From Phorcus lineatus (taxonomy: Eukaryota; Mollusca; Gastropoda; Trochida; Trochidae), in assembly GCA_921293015.1 (NCBI GenBank), contig OV121088.1:6013882-6077881 (forward strand): a stretch of 64,000 nucleotides of DNA. The letters run 5' to 3'. How positions within the stretch are numbered: the stretch's first letter is position 1; each line of letters opens with the position of its first letter. The translations under genes and the position numbers were made by a program. The notes beneath the pieces were generated by a model. The model made no database searches and was not told the DNA's origin. It saw nothing but the letters and a program-made list of their open reading frames with translations. Below, piece by piece: positions 10,958-22,838 of this stretch.

Positions 10958-12000
10958 TCTTCAGGAGAAAACTCATCTACATACAGTTAGGGTTACGTGC
11001 AATGCTACCCTGAATTTCAAAGCAGTAGGGCATAACCCACACTTCTTAGGTTAAGTTTTACAACAACCCGGAAGTTGATCAGAGACAGTGTAGTCCCTAG
11101 TGAAGGAGCTTTCTCTTTGGCTTGCAAACATATTTTTTAACAAGTGTGCAAATGAAAGATCTGCCATTGTTGTGATTGTGTGTGAATGTTTCTGGATGTT
11201 GCATTTACGGTTATGTGATGATATGAGCAGACAAACTGACTTTCAAGTTAAGGGTTGTGTTTGAGTGACCGGCATTGACAGGAGGATGATATTTGTTAAC
11301 CCTGGCTACCGTTCTTCATTGCCGCAAATGTGTTTTCATTTTTGGAGTGAAAAGTGTTCAACGGCTGGTTCATCATTGTGCAAAAGCTCAAAGTCTAGAT
11401 ACAGAGACGTTGCTGTGTTAGAAAGACAATAATGATAGAACTACTTAAAAATAACTTTGTTCTGCAGCCAGTACTACCCATGGTTCGCTCGTTGCTTGCA
11501 GGTTAAAGTGCAATGCACAGCCCAAATTATTATTCCGAAATCTAACTTTTTTCCTTGTCTATATCAAAATAACAACTGAAATATAAATATTGCCTTATTA
11601 ACAATTACAAAACAAAAATTTGCTGATATTGTAGAATTATTCATAATCATAAATATATGGAAATATGGCCTGGTCATTTCTTTGTAAATGATTTGAGATC
11701 AAAATCAGGACATTAGAGCAAATTAGATTAAATAACTTATGAAGCCTCCTCAAAATAATTAGTTTCGTTCCTGGCAAGTATCTTTAAGATACATTTATGA
11801 TGAAATTTCTTAAAGAAAACGCATTTATGGTCATTCATATTGAAGATAACAAAGAGCATTTACTTTTAAGATACCATCATGTCATAATCGTACACTAATG
11901 TACCTGACAACTGAGCACTTTTTTCATTGGCAAAACATATGGACCGGGTCAGATGTTTCTTACTTTTTTCTTTAATATAAGAACTTACACTTTATTGAGG
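10958..12000 (+). promoter_or_regulatory. Upstream region of gene A, conserved with B
   Basis: Blocks here recur upstream of gene B. Examples are GATATTTGTTAAC...GGCTACC (11290 and 22162), GCAAAAGCTCAAA (11380 and 22251), and TACCTGACAACTGAGCA about 100 bp before the start codon (11902 and 22738). No convincing TATA box was identified. Shared duplication history is enough to explain the similarity, so regulatory function is only a possibility. Confidence 0.4.
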
Positions 12001-14947
12001 ATGAAATTCTTAGGAATTTTACATGTCTGTAGATCCTGTATATGGATGGCAGTTTGTATGAAATTTTTGAAAATAGGATTTTGTTTTAATCCAATGGGGA
12101 TATTGATGTGTCGCTCCAAGTGTTTGGATGAGGAAGGATGTTGGTCCTACAAGTTCTCCACGATCAAGCTACAGTGCTGTTTGACAAGGAATTGCATATT
12201 TCAGGACGGATTTACGGAACTCAGTGTGAGGAAGGTATCTATATTTTTTTCAAATTCTCAGTTCTAATAGCAAGGATAACCATACCATTTTGTTTTGCAA
12301 GTATCTCAATTAAATCATAAACACAACTCATGCAGACCATAATCATTTGGCAGTCACATACATACAAGTTAGATGGGTAGATTGAAGGGCCAGATGTGAC
12401 TTACATACACCCGCCCATAAAAACTGAGTTGGAAACACGAAACAAGTCAAATGTTTTAAAGGATCGCATGTGGAGGGAAGAGCCCATGAAATCCTTTTTT
12501 GGTACTTACACATTTCCTTTGTTTAACATCATATGATAACGTTTCTCTCCAGGCGGACAAAGATTTGAAACAGCGCTGCAGATGTCCACGAGAGACACGG
12601 ATGATGATGACGAAGAATATGAAAAAGCTTTGTGTTTTATGTAAGTGAAAATTCTGTTTTCATTTGATCTATAATAAATAATGCTCTGGCAATGAATCTT
12701 CCTAGGCATAGATGAAAACAAACGTATGCACAAACGCATACACAGAGAATGATTACATACAATTTTACGACGAGCTGCTTATTTTTTTATTTGTTTGATT
12801 CACTATAAATTATTTCATGACTTAACTGCCTCGTTAATTCAGAAATTCCTTAAACTTGATTCCAAAGGTTTTTTTAAAGTCTAAAAATGGTTAAAACAAT
12901 CGTTTATCATACAAGTAACTCAATTCATGAAGATCCATGGACGTTGTATATAGTGCTAAAGGAATGGGAATGGGAATTATTATTGTCAAATAGTGGTAAT
13001 TGTGTATTTCAAATTCAGAGACATAAACTCCCAGGCAAAAAAAAGGTTCACTTTTATTTGTCTCATGAAAACATTAAGAGCGCTGGTACGGGTTTGATTC
13101 TTAGCAGGAAATGATAGTGGCAGGGTTTGAGTTTCTCAAGGAATGGGCAAGCGTCTCGCGCCAACTACTTAGAGAGATTCACTCGTTTGGAGGCCAAGGC
13201 TTCATGTTCTTGGGAAGGATTTGTGGCCAAATGACGACGCCGATGGTTGTTCTTGAGGGAATCTGACTGGCCAGAGATACATTGATGAGTCACTGTGACT
13301 TATTGTCGTTCCTTTCACCCAACAACAGCCAAGAAGATTGATATTGCAACACAACAACGCAAGACCTCCACTACCCGAATTGTTAGAGACTACATCAAGA
13401 ACACCAACGTCACTGTTTTGCCGTAGCCAGCCAACTCACCAGATATGAACCCTATTGAAAACCTTTCGGATCACCTTGACCACCTTTTGAGACAGATGGT
13501 GACACCGTCAAACGACCTGCAGAAACTTGAGCAAACTCTGTTAAACACATGAAACAGGATCCCTTCTGACGTCATCTGACGCATGACGACCCAATGAGGA
13601 AGCGTGTTCAAGCTTGCATTGATGCCCAGGGTGGTCACACTCGCTACTGATGACAGACTCCATGATTCCTCTGACTACTGCGAGTTTCTGTGCACGTGTC
13701 TTTTAACTCCACATTTGTGTGATTTTCAATATTGACCCCGTCTCTTGTGAGAATATTGGAAAAAATATTTCTGTTTATAAACCAATCGTCAGAATTCTCA
13801 TATCTGCGTTTATTTTCCTTTTATAGACTTGAAAAATGAGTGAAACCTTTCTTTTGCCTGTTATCTTTGATATGGCGTTTATGAAAATCATGCTTTATCA
13901 TCAGTATTTCCGTTGCTCGTCCTATTATTTGAGCATTCGTGTCACATAAATAATATGTCATGGACTCTTATCATTTCCTTTTAATTTTTCTAAATCAATT
14001 ACACTCACAGGTTCTGTAAATTATGTAATGCAACTATAATCAAACCTCGATATTGAATGCATGTTAAGATCAGTCCAATGTAAGCTTCATATGCTTTGTT
14101 GAAAGATTAAATTCGGTACCAAATATTTTGAGCAGTATCTATAAGTTAAAATATCAACATTATAACCTGACTTATTGCAGATACTTTGAAACATCCAAGG
14201 AGTGCACACAAGGGAATAATGATCTCAGAGAAAAGAGGAGGATTTGCACAATTGTACTTAAACAATCTGACTTTTAAACACTACAAGGTCAACATACAGG
14301 GACCAATCAGGTCAATGGTATATTCGTCCCTAACAAAGGTCATCTACCTAATTAACTTTGAAGGGGATCTTTTTGCTATTAAAATGGAGCAGAACAAGAA
14401 GATAACTCTTCTAAGGTCAAAATATGTAACTGGAATGGACATTGATACGAAAACTAATACACTTTTTCTGTCTTTAAAAGAAAAGAGTAGAAGAAGCATA
14501 TGCATATACAACAATAACATTTGTCATAAAATAACTAAATTACAATGTAAGGTTATCAATATGGCTGTTGATTGGAAGCAACAAAACATTTTTGTTAGGG
14601 GTGTACATAAAATATATGGAATTCCTAAAAATGTTAAAAGGTTTCCTGTAACAAAGTTTAACGTAAGGTTCGGAAAGTGTCTTGAGGTGGACCACGATGC
14701 CACATATCTGTTTTTCGATAATGGTAAAACTGTAATGAGATATAGTATTAAACATAAGCAAACTAAGTTGATCAAAACCTTTTCACACTACGTCGATGTT
14801 CTTCTTCATGATTCTCAGAACTTGTACGTCATTAAAAGAGATTTTGTCTTGTCTTTTTTAGACAAGGATAACTACATTGAGAAGAAGAATTTCACATTAG
14901 TACGACAAGTTAGAAAAGTAGCACATCCAAAGGCCTGTCTGATTTGA
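12001..14947 (+). CDS. PAN-like / six-bladed propeller secreted protein, copy A
   Basis: Three exons: 12001-12234, 12553-12640 and 14181-14947. All borders are GT-AG; intron 1 is phase 0 and intron 2 phase 1. The product has 362 residues. Residues 1-27 resemble a signal peptide. Cys 37, 41, 47, 59, 60 and 65 (CRSKC, GCWSY, QCCLTRNC) form a short PAN/Apple-like motif. Exon 2 is a basic linker with CRCPRE, giving A one more cysteine here than its paralogs. Exon 3 (108-362) shows six YWTD-type blades starting near 120, 150, 190, 232, 272 and 311, for example NMAVDWKQQNIFVRG and CLEVDHDATYLFF. It closes with HPKAC, as LDLR propellers close with an HP motif. No EGF domain or membrane span is present. 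The start was chosen by alignment with copy B; an upstream in-frame ATG at 11953 is not shared. Probably secreted; function unknown. Intron 2 carries a Tc1 fossil. Confidence 0.8.
13110..13720 (+). mobile_element. Tc1-like transposase fossil in intron 2 of gene A
   Basis: Broken plus-strand Tc1-type transposase. It reads FGGQGFMFLGRICG and MVVLEGI, then a decayed second catalytic block (HNNARPP where D-N-A-R-P is usual). After a frameshift it continues IVRDYIKNTNVTVLP, PANSPDMNPIENL (the DDE glutamate kept) and LRQMVTPSNDLQKLEQTL. Several stops and shifts make it inactive. No terminal repeats were delimited. It explains why intron 2 of A is about 1.1 kb longer than that of B. Confidence 0.75.
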
Positions 14948-15019
14948 TATCCCTTTTTTTATTACGTTGCTCTTATGGTATGTTCTTGCTCATAATGATG
15001 TACGAGGTAAACTGTTGTT

Positions 15020-16545
15020 TATAGTGCGTGATATGTAAAAAAAAATCAATGTCTGCCGTAAAAATATCAAATTTAAGTGTCACAGAATATTTCAACTCCA
15101 TGAGCGGGGTTCGACAACGTTGTATACTGAGTCCCTTACCTTTCAGTATGTTTGTAAACCAACTTGAGGAAAATTTATTGATGAATGACGACAAAGGTAT
15201 TTTTGTTGGACCAGACTTCTTAGACCTCTTTTTGCTGCTTAATGCTGATGATCTTTGTTTATTTTCAGATACTGTTTTAGGCTAGCAAAAAAAAAAGATG
15301 TTTTATCCAAATTCTGTACAAAATGGGGTTTAAGGGTTAATGTTTCCCAAACAGAGATACTTGTGTTTCGTAATGGGGGCGTTTTGAAGAAAACTGAAAA
15401 ATGGTTATGTGATAACATTAGACTTACAACTTAAACTTATTATAGTTATTTAGGGATTCTTTTCTCAAACATGCTTTCTTGGTCGAAAGCTGTCCAAACC
15501 CTTATTCATGAAGCTAATAAAGCTCTTATTCCTATAAAACAACTCCATTGTAAAGTTAGAAATCTCCCTCCGACTGTTTTGTTTCAAATGTTTGACACAC
15601 AAAATAATGCCTATAATTCTTTATTGTTCCGAAATATGGGGTCTTCAAGAATGGAAAATACTGGAAAGTTTTCATGTAAATTTTTCTAAATATGTTCTTG
15701 GTGTTAGTATTCACTCAACAAGTGCAGCTGTTTTATCTGAATGTGGTTCGTCAAAATATTTTTTGTAATACAATTTGTAGATGTATAAAATTCTGGTGTA
15801 AACTATCATTATGAACGAAAATAGGTACCCATAACAATGTTACTTGTTGTTAAAAAGACTTGACGAAAATGATCGTAAATCATGGGTTCGTAATATCAAA
15901 AACATAATTTGCACATATGGTTTCAGTTGGGAGTTTCAAAATATTGTCAACATTGATACTTTTTTGTAAACAGTTCGCCCAGAGGGTTAACGATTGTAAC
16001 ACTCAAAATATTATTTCTCTATTATATGAACATTCTAATTTAGATTTCTACTCATCTGTGAAAACATCTTTTAAAATGGAATCGTATTTGTGAACTGTTT
16101 GAAATAAAAATATATGAAGATTTCTAACACTTTTACGAAAACGTGAATTGAAAATAATGAAAAATACCGGGAGAAGAAATGATATCCCCAGAGAATTAAG
16201 ATTTTGCCCTTTTTGCAAAATGTTTTAGAAGATGAATTACATTAGTTTTTATGTTTTTATGTCCATAATATCATGAATTAGGAATAAAATATATGCTCAA
16301 TTTATGATTGTAAAAATAATGCAACTCTTTTGCAAACTGGAAATGATAATCGTTTATATTTGTGTGCAAAGTACTAGTATGTCAAAGAAGCTTTTGTTAC
16401 GATGTTCTCTACTTTAATTCCACGCATATATTTCAAAAGCCTGTAAATATGTTATGTTTCATTTGTTAGCCTGTACGTTGATCAAATTTGTCTTGTAAAT
16501 TTTTTACATGGACCTGTAGCCATTATACTAAATAAACTTCTATCT
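15020..16545 (+). mobile_element. Decayed LINE RT, plus strand
   Basis: A non-LTR RT relic starting inside the palm. It reads GVRQRCILSPLPFSMFVNQL (motif B), then LLNADDLCLFSDT, with the catalytic F of F-ADD lost, then KWGLRVNVSQTEILVFRNGG and YSYLGILFSNMLSWSKAVQT. Many stops follow to a terminal TAAATAAACTTCTATC. It is the same family, by eye, as the better-preserved minus-strand element at 33228-35660. It lies just downstream of gene A and is 5'-truncated. Confidence 0.75.
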
Positions 16546-16671
16546 AACATTATGAAAAAATCTTAATATGATTCCTTCTTTATCAATGTATTAATTTGTG
16601 TTCATTCGCAATATAGTTAAACTATGCTTAGGACCTTGCAATGTTTCATCTCTTACGAATTTTATAAGTTA

Positions 16672-17384
16672 TTATCCCCCGCCCAACGTAGTTGGTGGGG
16701 GATATTGAAATTGTCTCCGTCTGTCCGTTTGTCCGTTCGTCCGTTCGTCCGTTCGTCCGTTCGTCCCTATAATGTTTCCGGAGCACAACTCCAAAACTGT
16801 GAGACCTAGCTCGACGAAACTTGGTATGTGCAACGGGAATCATGCGGAGATGTGCCTTTTGGGGTTTTCAACTTCTTTGCATTTTTATTTTTACCCGTTT
16901 CCATGGAAATGTAACATAGGATTTCGTTTCCGGACCAGAACTCCAAAACTGTGAGATAGGTCTCACAGTTTTGGAGTTCTGGTCCGGAAACGAAATGCAA
17001 CAGGCATCATGCTCGACGAAACTTGGTATGTGCAACAGGCATCATGCGGAGATGTGCCTTTTGGGGTTTTCAACTTCTTTGCATTTTTATTTTTACCCGT
17101 TTCCATGGAAACGTAACATAGGATTTCGTTTCTGGACCACAACTCCAAAACTGTGAGACCTAGCTCGACGAAACTTGGTATGTGCAACGGGCATAATGCG
17201 GAGATGTGCCTTTTGGGGTTTTCAACTTCTCTGCATTTTTGTTTTTACCCGTTTCCATGGAAACGTAACATAGGATTTCTTAAATGTTGTTTGTAGAAAA
17301 ACAACATGATCACTGTTCAATATTCCACAACTGGTATCCTTAACTACCCTTTCCCTTTGGCGGGGGATATAGCTGACTCTGTCT
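16672..17384. repeat. GGGGGATAT / (TCCG)n invertebrate repeat with internal tandem copies
   Basis: Begins with TTATCCCCCGCC and GGTGGGGGATATTG, followed by a (TCCG)n run at about 16730-16766, and ends with TTTGGCGGGGGATATAG near 17365. Between are about three copies of a roughly 150-bp unit (CTCGACGAAACTTGGTATGT, CCTTTTGGGGTTTTCAACTT, TTTCCATGGAAAC) starting near 16809, 17012 and 17164. This repeat style is widespread in molluscs. A related copy in the opposite orientation is at 60745-60990. Confidence 0.75.
16921..16996. repeat. Perfect 36-bp palindrome
   Basis: Left arm 16921-16956 and right arm 16961-16996 are exact reverse complements separated by TAGG. The arms begin ATTTCGTTTCCGGACCAG. 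It arose inside the repeated unit by local inversion-duplication of the unit's own sequence. It is long enough to extrude as a cruciform. Confidence 0.95.
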
Positions 17385-17789
17385 GCTTGTATATTATTAA
17401 AATTGTTTTCATACAAAGGATAGTTTATGTTAGAGTTAGAGTGTATTCAATGAACTGAAATCTCTCAATCAGCAATTCAAAAGGGAACATTTACCAGAAC
17501 TTCGCCACTCACACATAATTGTCATTAAACTGATATCTTTTACAAAGTGTTGTGTTTCAATTAAAAGGTGGTTTAGACAAAGGTATCTGGAGCATAATTA
17601 TTGGGAAATTTAGGGAAAAAAAGAAAAAATGAAGGCGTTGATCAGAAATGTCTTGAAACCTCTGGACGGTTCGTGTGACCACTCTAACACTTTCTTTAAT
17701 TCTTTCCGGATTCATTTTTGTTATAGAAAATCAGATAACCTACATATTGAATATACATAAAAAATTCAACAAAGATATAACATCAAATT
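17385..17789. other. Intergenic segment duplicated downstream of gene B
   Basis: Colinear by eye with about 25690-26100: CAATTCAAAAGG, AAAGTGTTGTG, GAAAGGTGG-type blocks, then GGTTCGTGTG and TTCCGGATTCAT followed by GACAAAGATAT-type sequence. It is the 3' flank of the array unit. The LINE at 17790-20303 interrupts it just after ATATAACATCAAA. Confidence 0.55.
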
Positions 17790-20303
17790 ATCACATATTA
17801 GACATAAATCATTTTGCACAAGAAAACTTTCAAGTCTTTTCCCTCTGGAATGAAGGGAGTTCCCACCCCATAGGGGATTATGACTATTAAAGTCACCAAG
17901 AATGATAAAGGGCTTAGGTAGTTGACTTATTACTTGGTCAAGATCTTTGATATTAAGATCTTGAGATGGTGAAATGTATAAAGAACAGAGGGTTACAGTT
18001 TTGAATAATGATAAACCGACAGCAACAGCTTGTAAGGAGGTTGTAAGTGAAATTTCTCTGTGAATAATTCCATCAGGCACCAAAATTGATGCACCTCCTT
18101 TCGCCCTATCAGCAGGGGGAGGGATGGAATTGTAGATGGTGAATGGTCTCATCGAGACCGTATCTGTGTCTTTAAGATGTGTTTCTTGAAGACAAATTGC
18201 TTGAGGATTGTACTTTTGTGCTAATAAGCCCAATTCATTATAATTGACTTTAAAACCTCGACAATTCCACTGAAGGATTGCCATTGACGAAAGTAATAGG
18301 TGGTAGATTGTGATGAGCCTCATGGTGGTGGTTTAACTGGAGAAAGTCGACGATCCATGGACCGCGACCTCTGGCCCTTATTGGGAGAATGGGCAGATTG
18401 CCCCAAGTCTGATGTGTCCATGAGGACATCGTCAGATTCAAGGTCCAAACATTAAAACTTGTTGTGGACCTCTACCACATTCCGCTGGCCTTTGGGAACG
18501 TGGTCAGATGTTTTAGTTTTTTGTTGACTTTTTGTTTTAGAGTTTGATTGAGAGTTGGAATTTGTTTGTTTTGTAGTGTTGGTGTTTGCTGATGATGTTT
18601 TAGTTCCTGTCGCTTTGACAGGATTTGTAATGGATAGAAGAGGGAATGTTTTGGTACTTATTGTTATGATGTGGAGCTGCGTAATATGACCTCTGTAGGT
18701 TTTTCTGACAGCCATTGAATGTCTGTCTGAGTTGAGTGTGTGAGTGATTCTATTTCTGTTTGAGTGGAAAATGTAGATTTAGAAGAATCTATGGAGGAAT
18801 ATGAAGGCTTTGTTGGTGTCCCAAGGACATGGCGTTTTGCTTCTGGGAAGGAGATGTTGTTGGTAAACTTGAGTTTTAGGATTTGGGATTCCTGCTGCCA
18901 CTTAGGACAATCCTTGGAGGAATCCATGTGTCCACCAGAACAGTTAGCACACTTCGGCGACTCCTTGCAGTCTTCAGGGTGGTCGTCATCCTCGGGCTTT
19001 GCACACCGAGGACAGACACGCTCGTCAGCTCTGCAGGAGTTGCTTCCATGGCCAAACTTCTGGCAATAGTAGCAGCGGAGAGGCTTTGGGATGTATAGTT
19101 CAGTCTTCAGTTTGTAATAACCTGCATTTATAACTTTAGGAGCCTGTGGTAGAGAGAAAGTTAGAAGGTATGTGTGTGTTTTGAAGATTTTCCCTTCCTT
19201 CCTTATAGTGAAGCACTTGACAGCTGTCACTGCCTGATCCTTGAGGTGGTACAGGAGTCTTCAAGACAACGCTCCCTGTCTCGGATGATTGCTTTGCTGC
19301 TGTTAAGAGAGTTATGAGGAGAAACTTTAACAGGTGTATTAACTATGGTTTTAAGGGTAAGTAAGGAGGATGATTGTTATTTAGAGCCACATTCAACAAG
19401 AAGGAACCCATTCCAGATCTTCTTGACATTCTTCACATCACCAGCAAGACCTTGGATGGTCTTGGCGGTTGCAAAAGGGTTCAACCGAAGTGGTTCGCCA
19501 TCTATTGATGAGATTACCAAGAACCTTGGCCAGCTGCTTGAAGTTAAAGATGTTGATTGAAGTGCTGATTTTGTTTTTGAAGTTGATGGTGTTTGTTTTG
19601 ACTTTGAAAATAAAGTTGATGGAGTTATCTCTTCCTCGGAAGAGGGACTCTCATCTGTTGAAATCGTTCGCTTTTTTTATCCTTTCGACCCATTTTGGGG
19701 GGATAATAGATTCATCACTCAGGGTCCCCACCCACCACGGAGCTCCAACAAGGGCGGTGCTACATACCAGCGGGACTCAAGCTAGCAGCACCGGGGATAC
19801 CAGGGTGATATACTCCCACTAAGAGTTGCCAATTCTTAACAGGATTGACCCATTAGCCACCGCTATCTTGGAAGCAAAGTGGAAATGTCTGTAAGGGAGC
19901 AGACACAAGAGCAAGAAAAGAAGATGAATGCAAAGAGAAGGATAGGAAAGATGTGAGAAATCGAGAAGAGAAATGTAGAAGAGGGATAAAAAAGAGTTAG
20001 GCTGAGCAAAGATGATATGTGAAAGGAGAGGGATAGAAAAGAACTAAGCAACCAAGTGCTTGGCATGACCAACCGATTGACCAAACCGGGCCCATCTGGT
20101 CTCCTGTCTAGATGAAGTCGGGGCCGAAGTGGTGTATTGGTCAGTGTAAGCTATTCAGCTACGCCTCCCTCAACCACCAGGCATCCTTCCTCCAACGACA
20201 CAGGTCGCAGTCCACGGCAAACACACCGCCCCATTTTAGTCGCCTCTTACGACAGGCATGGAGATGCCGAGGCCCTATTCTAACCCGGGAGCCCCACGGG
20301 GGG
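17790..20303 (-). mobile_element. I-clade-like LINE, 5' end present, 3'-truncated
   Basis: Minus strand. The 5' end is CCCCGTGGGGCTCCCGGGTT, followed by a block containing CGTAAGAGGCGACTAAAA. ORF1 (about 19680-18440, frameshifted) has a Gag-like part (RLNPFATAKTIQGLAGDVK). Three zinc-knuckle-like motifs follow: CYYCQKFGHGSNSC, CPRCAK...DC and CANCSGGH...DC. ORF2 begins near 18286 with an APE endonuclease: ILQWNCRGFK, CLQETHLKD and ILGDFNSHNPLWG. It stops at about 17790, before any RT. Losing the 3' rather than the 5' end is unusual for a LINE; a later deletion is the likely cause. Confidence 0.8.
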
Positions 20304-20720
20304 ACCCAGAAAGAGGTCACATTCCGATGACGTCACATATCGCGTGCACAATGTGTTGACATTTTTCGTTGCCTGTTAGCGTTTGTCATATCAATGAATT
20401 TCTTAAAAATGAAATACTTTTTCACCATAATGTTTTTGTTAAATATTTTAGGAGAGTCACTTATGCAGACACCATACATTTAGCGAACTATTTTGTTCTG
20501 TGTTTTGTTTAACTGATTGATATTCATACGCCGGTTTCGCGCAATCAGCTGACTGTTGTTTCGACGATTAATTTAAAAAAAATATTAATACGTGGGGTTG
20601 AGTAATGAATGAAATACTCAACTCATGATAATGTGATAAAATTTTCATGCAACTCGTGAACAGAGTTAGGCACCAGACGAACGAAAGGGAGTCTAATACC
20701 AAATTACATTCACTCGTTGC
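20304..20720. repeat. MITE-like palindromic segment
   Basis: Contains short inverted blocks (GTTGAGTA...TACTCAAC at about 20597-20624) and GATGACGTCACATATCGCGTG. The last is related in reverse complement to the segment at 36064-36130 (TGACGTCATATGTG, ACACGCGATGATATGAC). Ends were not defined. Confidence 0.35.
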
Positions 20721-22838
20721 ATACAAATGTTATCACATTACCATCCGTTTAGTATTCTCTATTCCTCTAGGGAATGCAGATATTCTACTTATCATATTAC
20801 TTTATTTTGTTCAATATCGGAAACTAATTGTTCGGCAGGAATAACAAGGGCGTGTGTCTAATTTATATTACAGTTTTATTTACAATACTATATACAAAGG
20901 TTGGTTTAACTTACTGTTAATTGTTCTTTTGTAATTTTACTAATATTCTTTCTACTTCACAAACATTCTTTTCTAATTCACTAATGACCATATATTATAT
21001 AAGCACTAACCCTCTATAGCTAATTCAAGAATAACTTTTAACGAAACGAAAAGACATCCTGTCTCAACAGAATGTAAAGGCTTAGTGACGAATGTCACAG
21101 TACTATCCAAGATGGCAGATCACAGTATTTCCGCGAAGCAGCGTTCGTTCGGGCGTCATGAGAACTGTTAATGTCCGGAAACAACAAAACCTTTACATCT
21201 CACTACCACTAATCTCTTATCTAAGTTCCATCAGTAGAGTAAGGTTGTAACAGAAACAGATAGTTTATTTCAATGTTAGAACAGAGTATTTCACTTGCAG
21301 TCATATAATCTATTTTTTATAAAAAAAAATATCAAAGACATCATTGATACTCTGGGATGTGAAATTGAATACTTAACTTTACTAAATGGATATAGTAATT
21401 GAAAATGTGTTCATAGTTCAGCCCATTCTGATAGCTAAATAGAAATTGTACCGCAATATAAGGATAACAGGTATGTAAAGTCTATTGAAGTTAAGAGCAA
21501 ATGCAAAAAAGAAAGGAATTCAGACATATTATTTCATATCACCAATATTCATTTCTTTGAACAGTTAAGGTTGTTATCATTCCTTTAAGAATAAAAGGAA
21601 TATAAAACATTGTTCATTAACAAAAAACTATTTATTTCAATGAATTACAATGATAAAATCTTAAACACTGAAATGAGCGAACGATCATAAATCTTTAAAA
21701 GACAAATCTTCTTATCTTCAAACATCAAGTATAAGGCAGAAGTAAAATTGCCGATTTTATTTTCGGTGAAATATGTATTGAAGATGTGTTTTTTAAAAAT
21801 CGTTACCAAAACTGAATTTTTTATAATGTTCAGTTCTTAAAGATATGAGGATGGTATCACCCTTCTTTAAACTAAAAGGTCTAATGAGACCACATTCCAG
21901 CTACATGCAGAGAGTTTGCCCACTTAGTTCTGAATTGCAAAAATCATGTAATTTGGGTGTAGTTAAGACGTTGATAAAATAACTTTAGCAGAACTGACGA
22001 AGGATCACATGTTCATGAGTAAAATATAACTTAAAGATAATTTAACTTAACAAACATGACTTTTGTTAAAAGCTTTTGATACACATCTAGCAATGTTCAA
22101 TCTGATACAAATTGTATGTGGTTAATAATTGTTATGGTGCTGATTTAAGCGATTTAAGAGTGATATTTGTTAACTACGGCTACCAGTCTTCGGAGCCGCA
22201 AATGTGTGATAATTCTTTGATTGGAAAGTGTTTTTCGAGGTAAGTCAGTTTGCAAAAGCTCAAAACCCAGAATGTTTAAGAAAACAATGAAGACCCATGG
22301 TTCTTCAGTCCCCCATGTTGCTTACTTGTAAGACAGCATTGCAAAGACACAATAGAGACTTCGGACAAACAAATCAGTAAAGATTATTTAGAAACCGAAA
22401 GTATTTCCTACATAAAATATGAATATTGCCAATGTTCATACAAAATATTTGTTGGTATTGTTAAGTTATTCTTAATCATGGATATTTACAAAAACGACCT
22501 GGACATTTCTTCCTACATGATTTGAGATAAAAATCACTGGTAAAAAGGTTCAGGACGTTAGAGAAAATAAGATTAAATCAGTGATTAAGCTTTTTAAAAA
22601 AGTCCTTATCCTTCCTCATAAGTATCTTCCAAACCTTTGAAATTAACCATCATACAGAAAACTCATAACTGGTCATTCATATTGAAGATAACAAAGGACA
22701 TTTACTTTTAACATATAATCAGGATACCATCGTCTTTACCTGACAACTGAGCATATTTGTCATCAAGCAAATTGAACCAGAGTCAAATGTTTGTTAAAAT
22801 TTTTTGTCTTTAATATTAGCACTTAAACCCTGTAGAGG
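20721..22838. other. Intergenic and upstream region of gene B
   Basis: No coding feature. 21550-22030 is repeated downstream of B at about 26720-27200: GATAAAATCTTAAACACTGAAA occurs in both, as does an AAGGATCACA block. From about 22160 it is colinear with the upstream region of gene A. Confidence 0.5.

Noticed and set aside
11953-12000. Upstream in-frame ATG as start of gene A
   Set aside because: The 16 extra residues have no counterpart before the conserved MK start in copies B, C and D.
14524-14775. Minus-strand frames opposite exon 3 in A, B, C and D
   Set aside because: They recur only because the sense strand is conserved; their protein sequence has no independent support.
16800-17290. 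CRISPR-like or satellite array
   Set aside because: Only about three long imperfect units inside a dispersed repeat, with no short regular spacers; the genome is eukaryotic.
18764-19098. Plus-strand frames across the zinc-knuckle region
   Set aside because: Antisense shadows of the LINE ORF1 on the minus strand.
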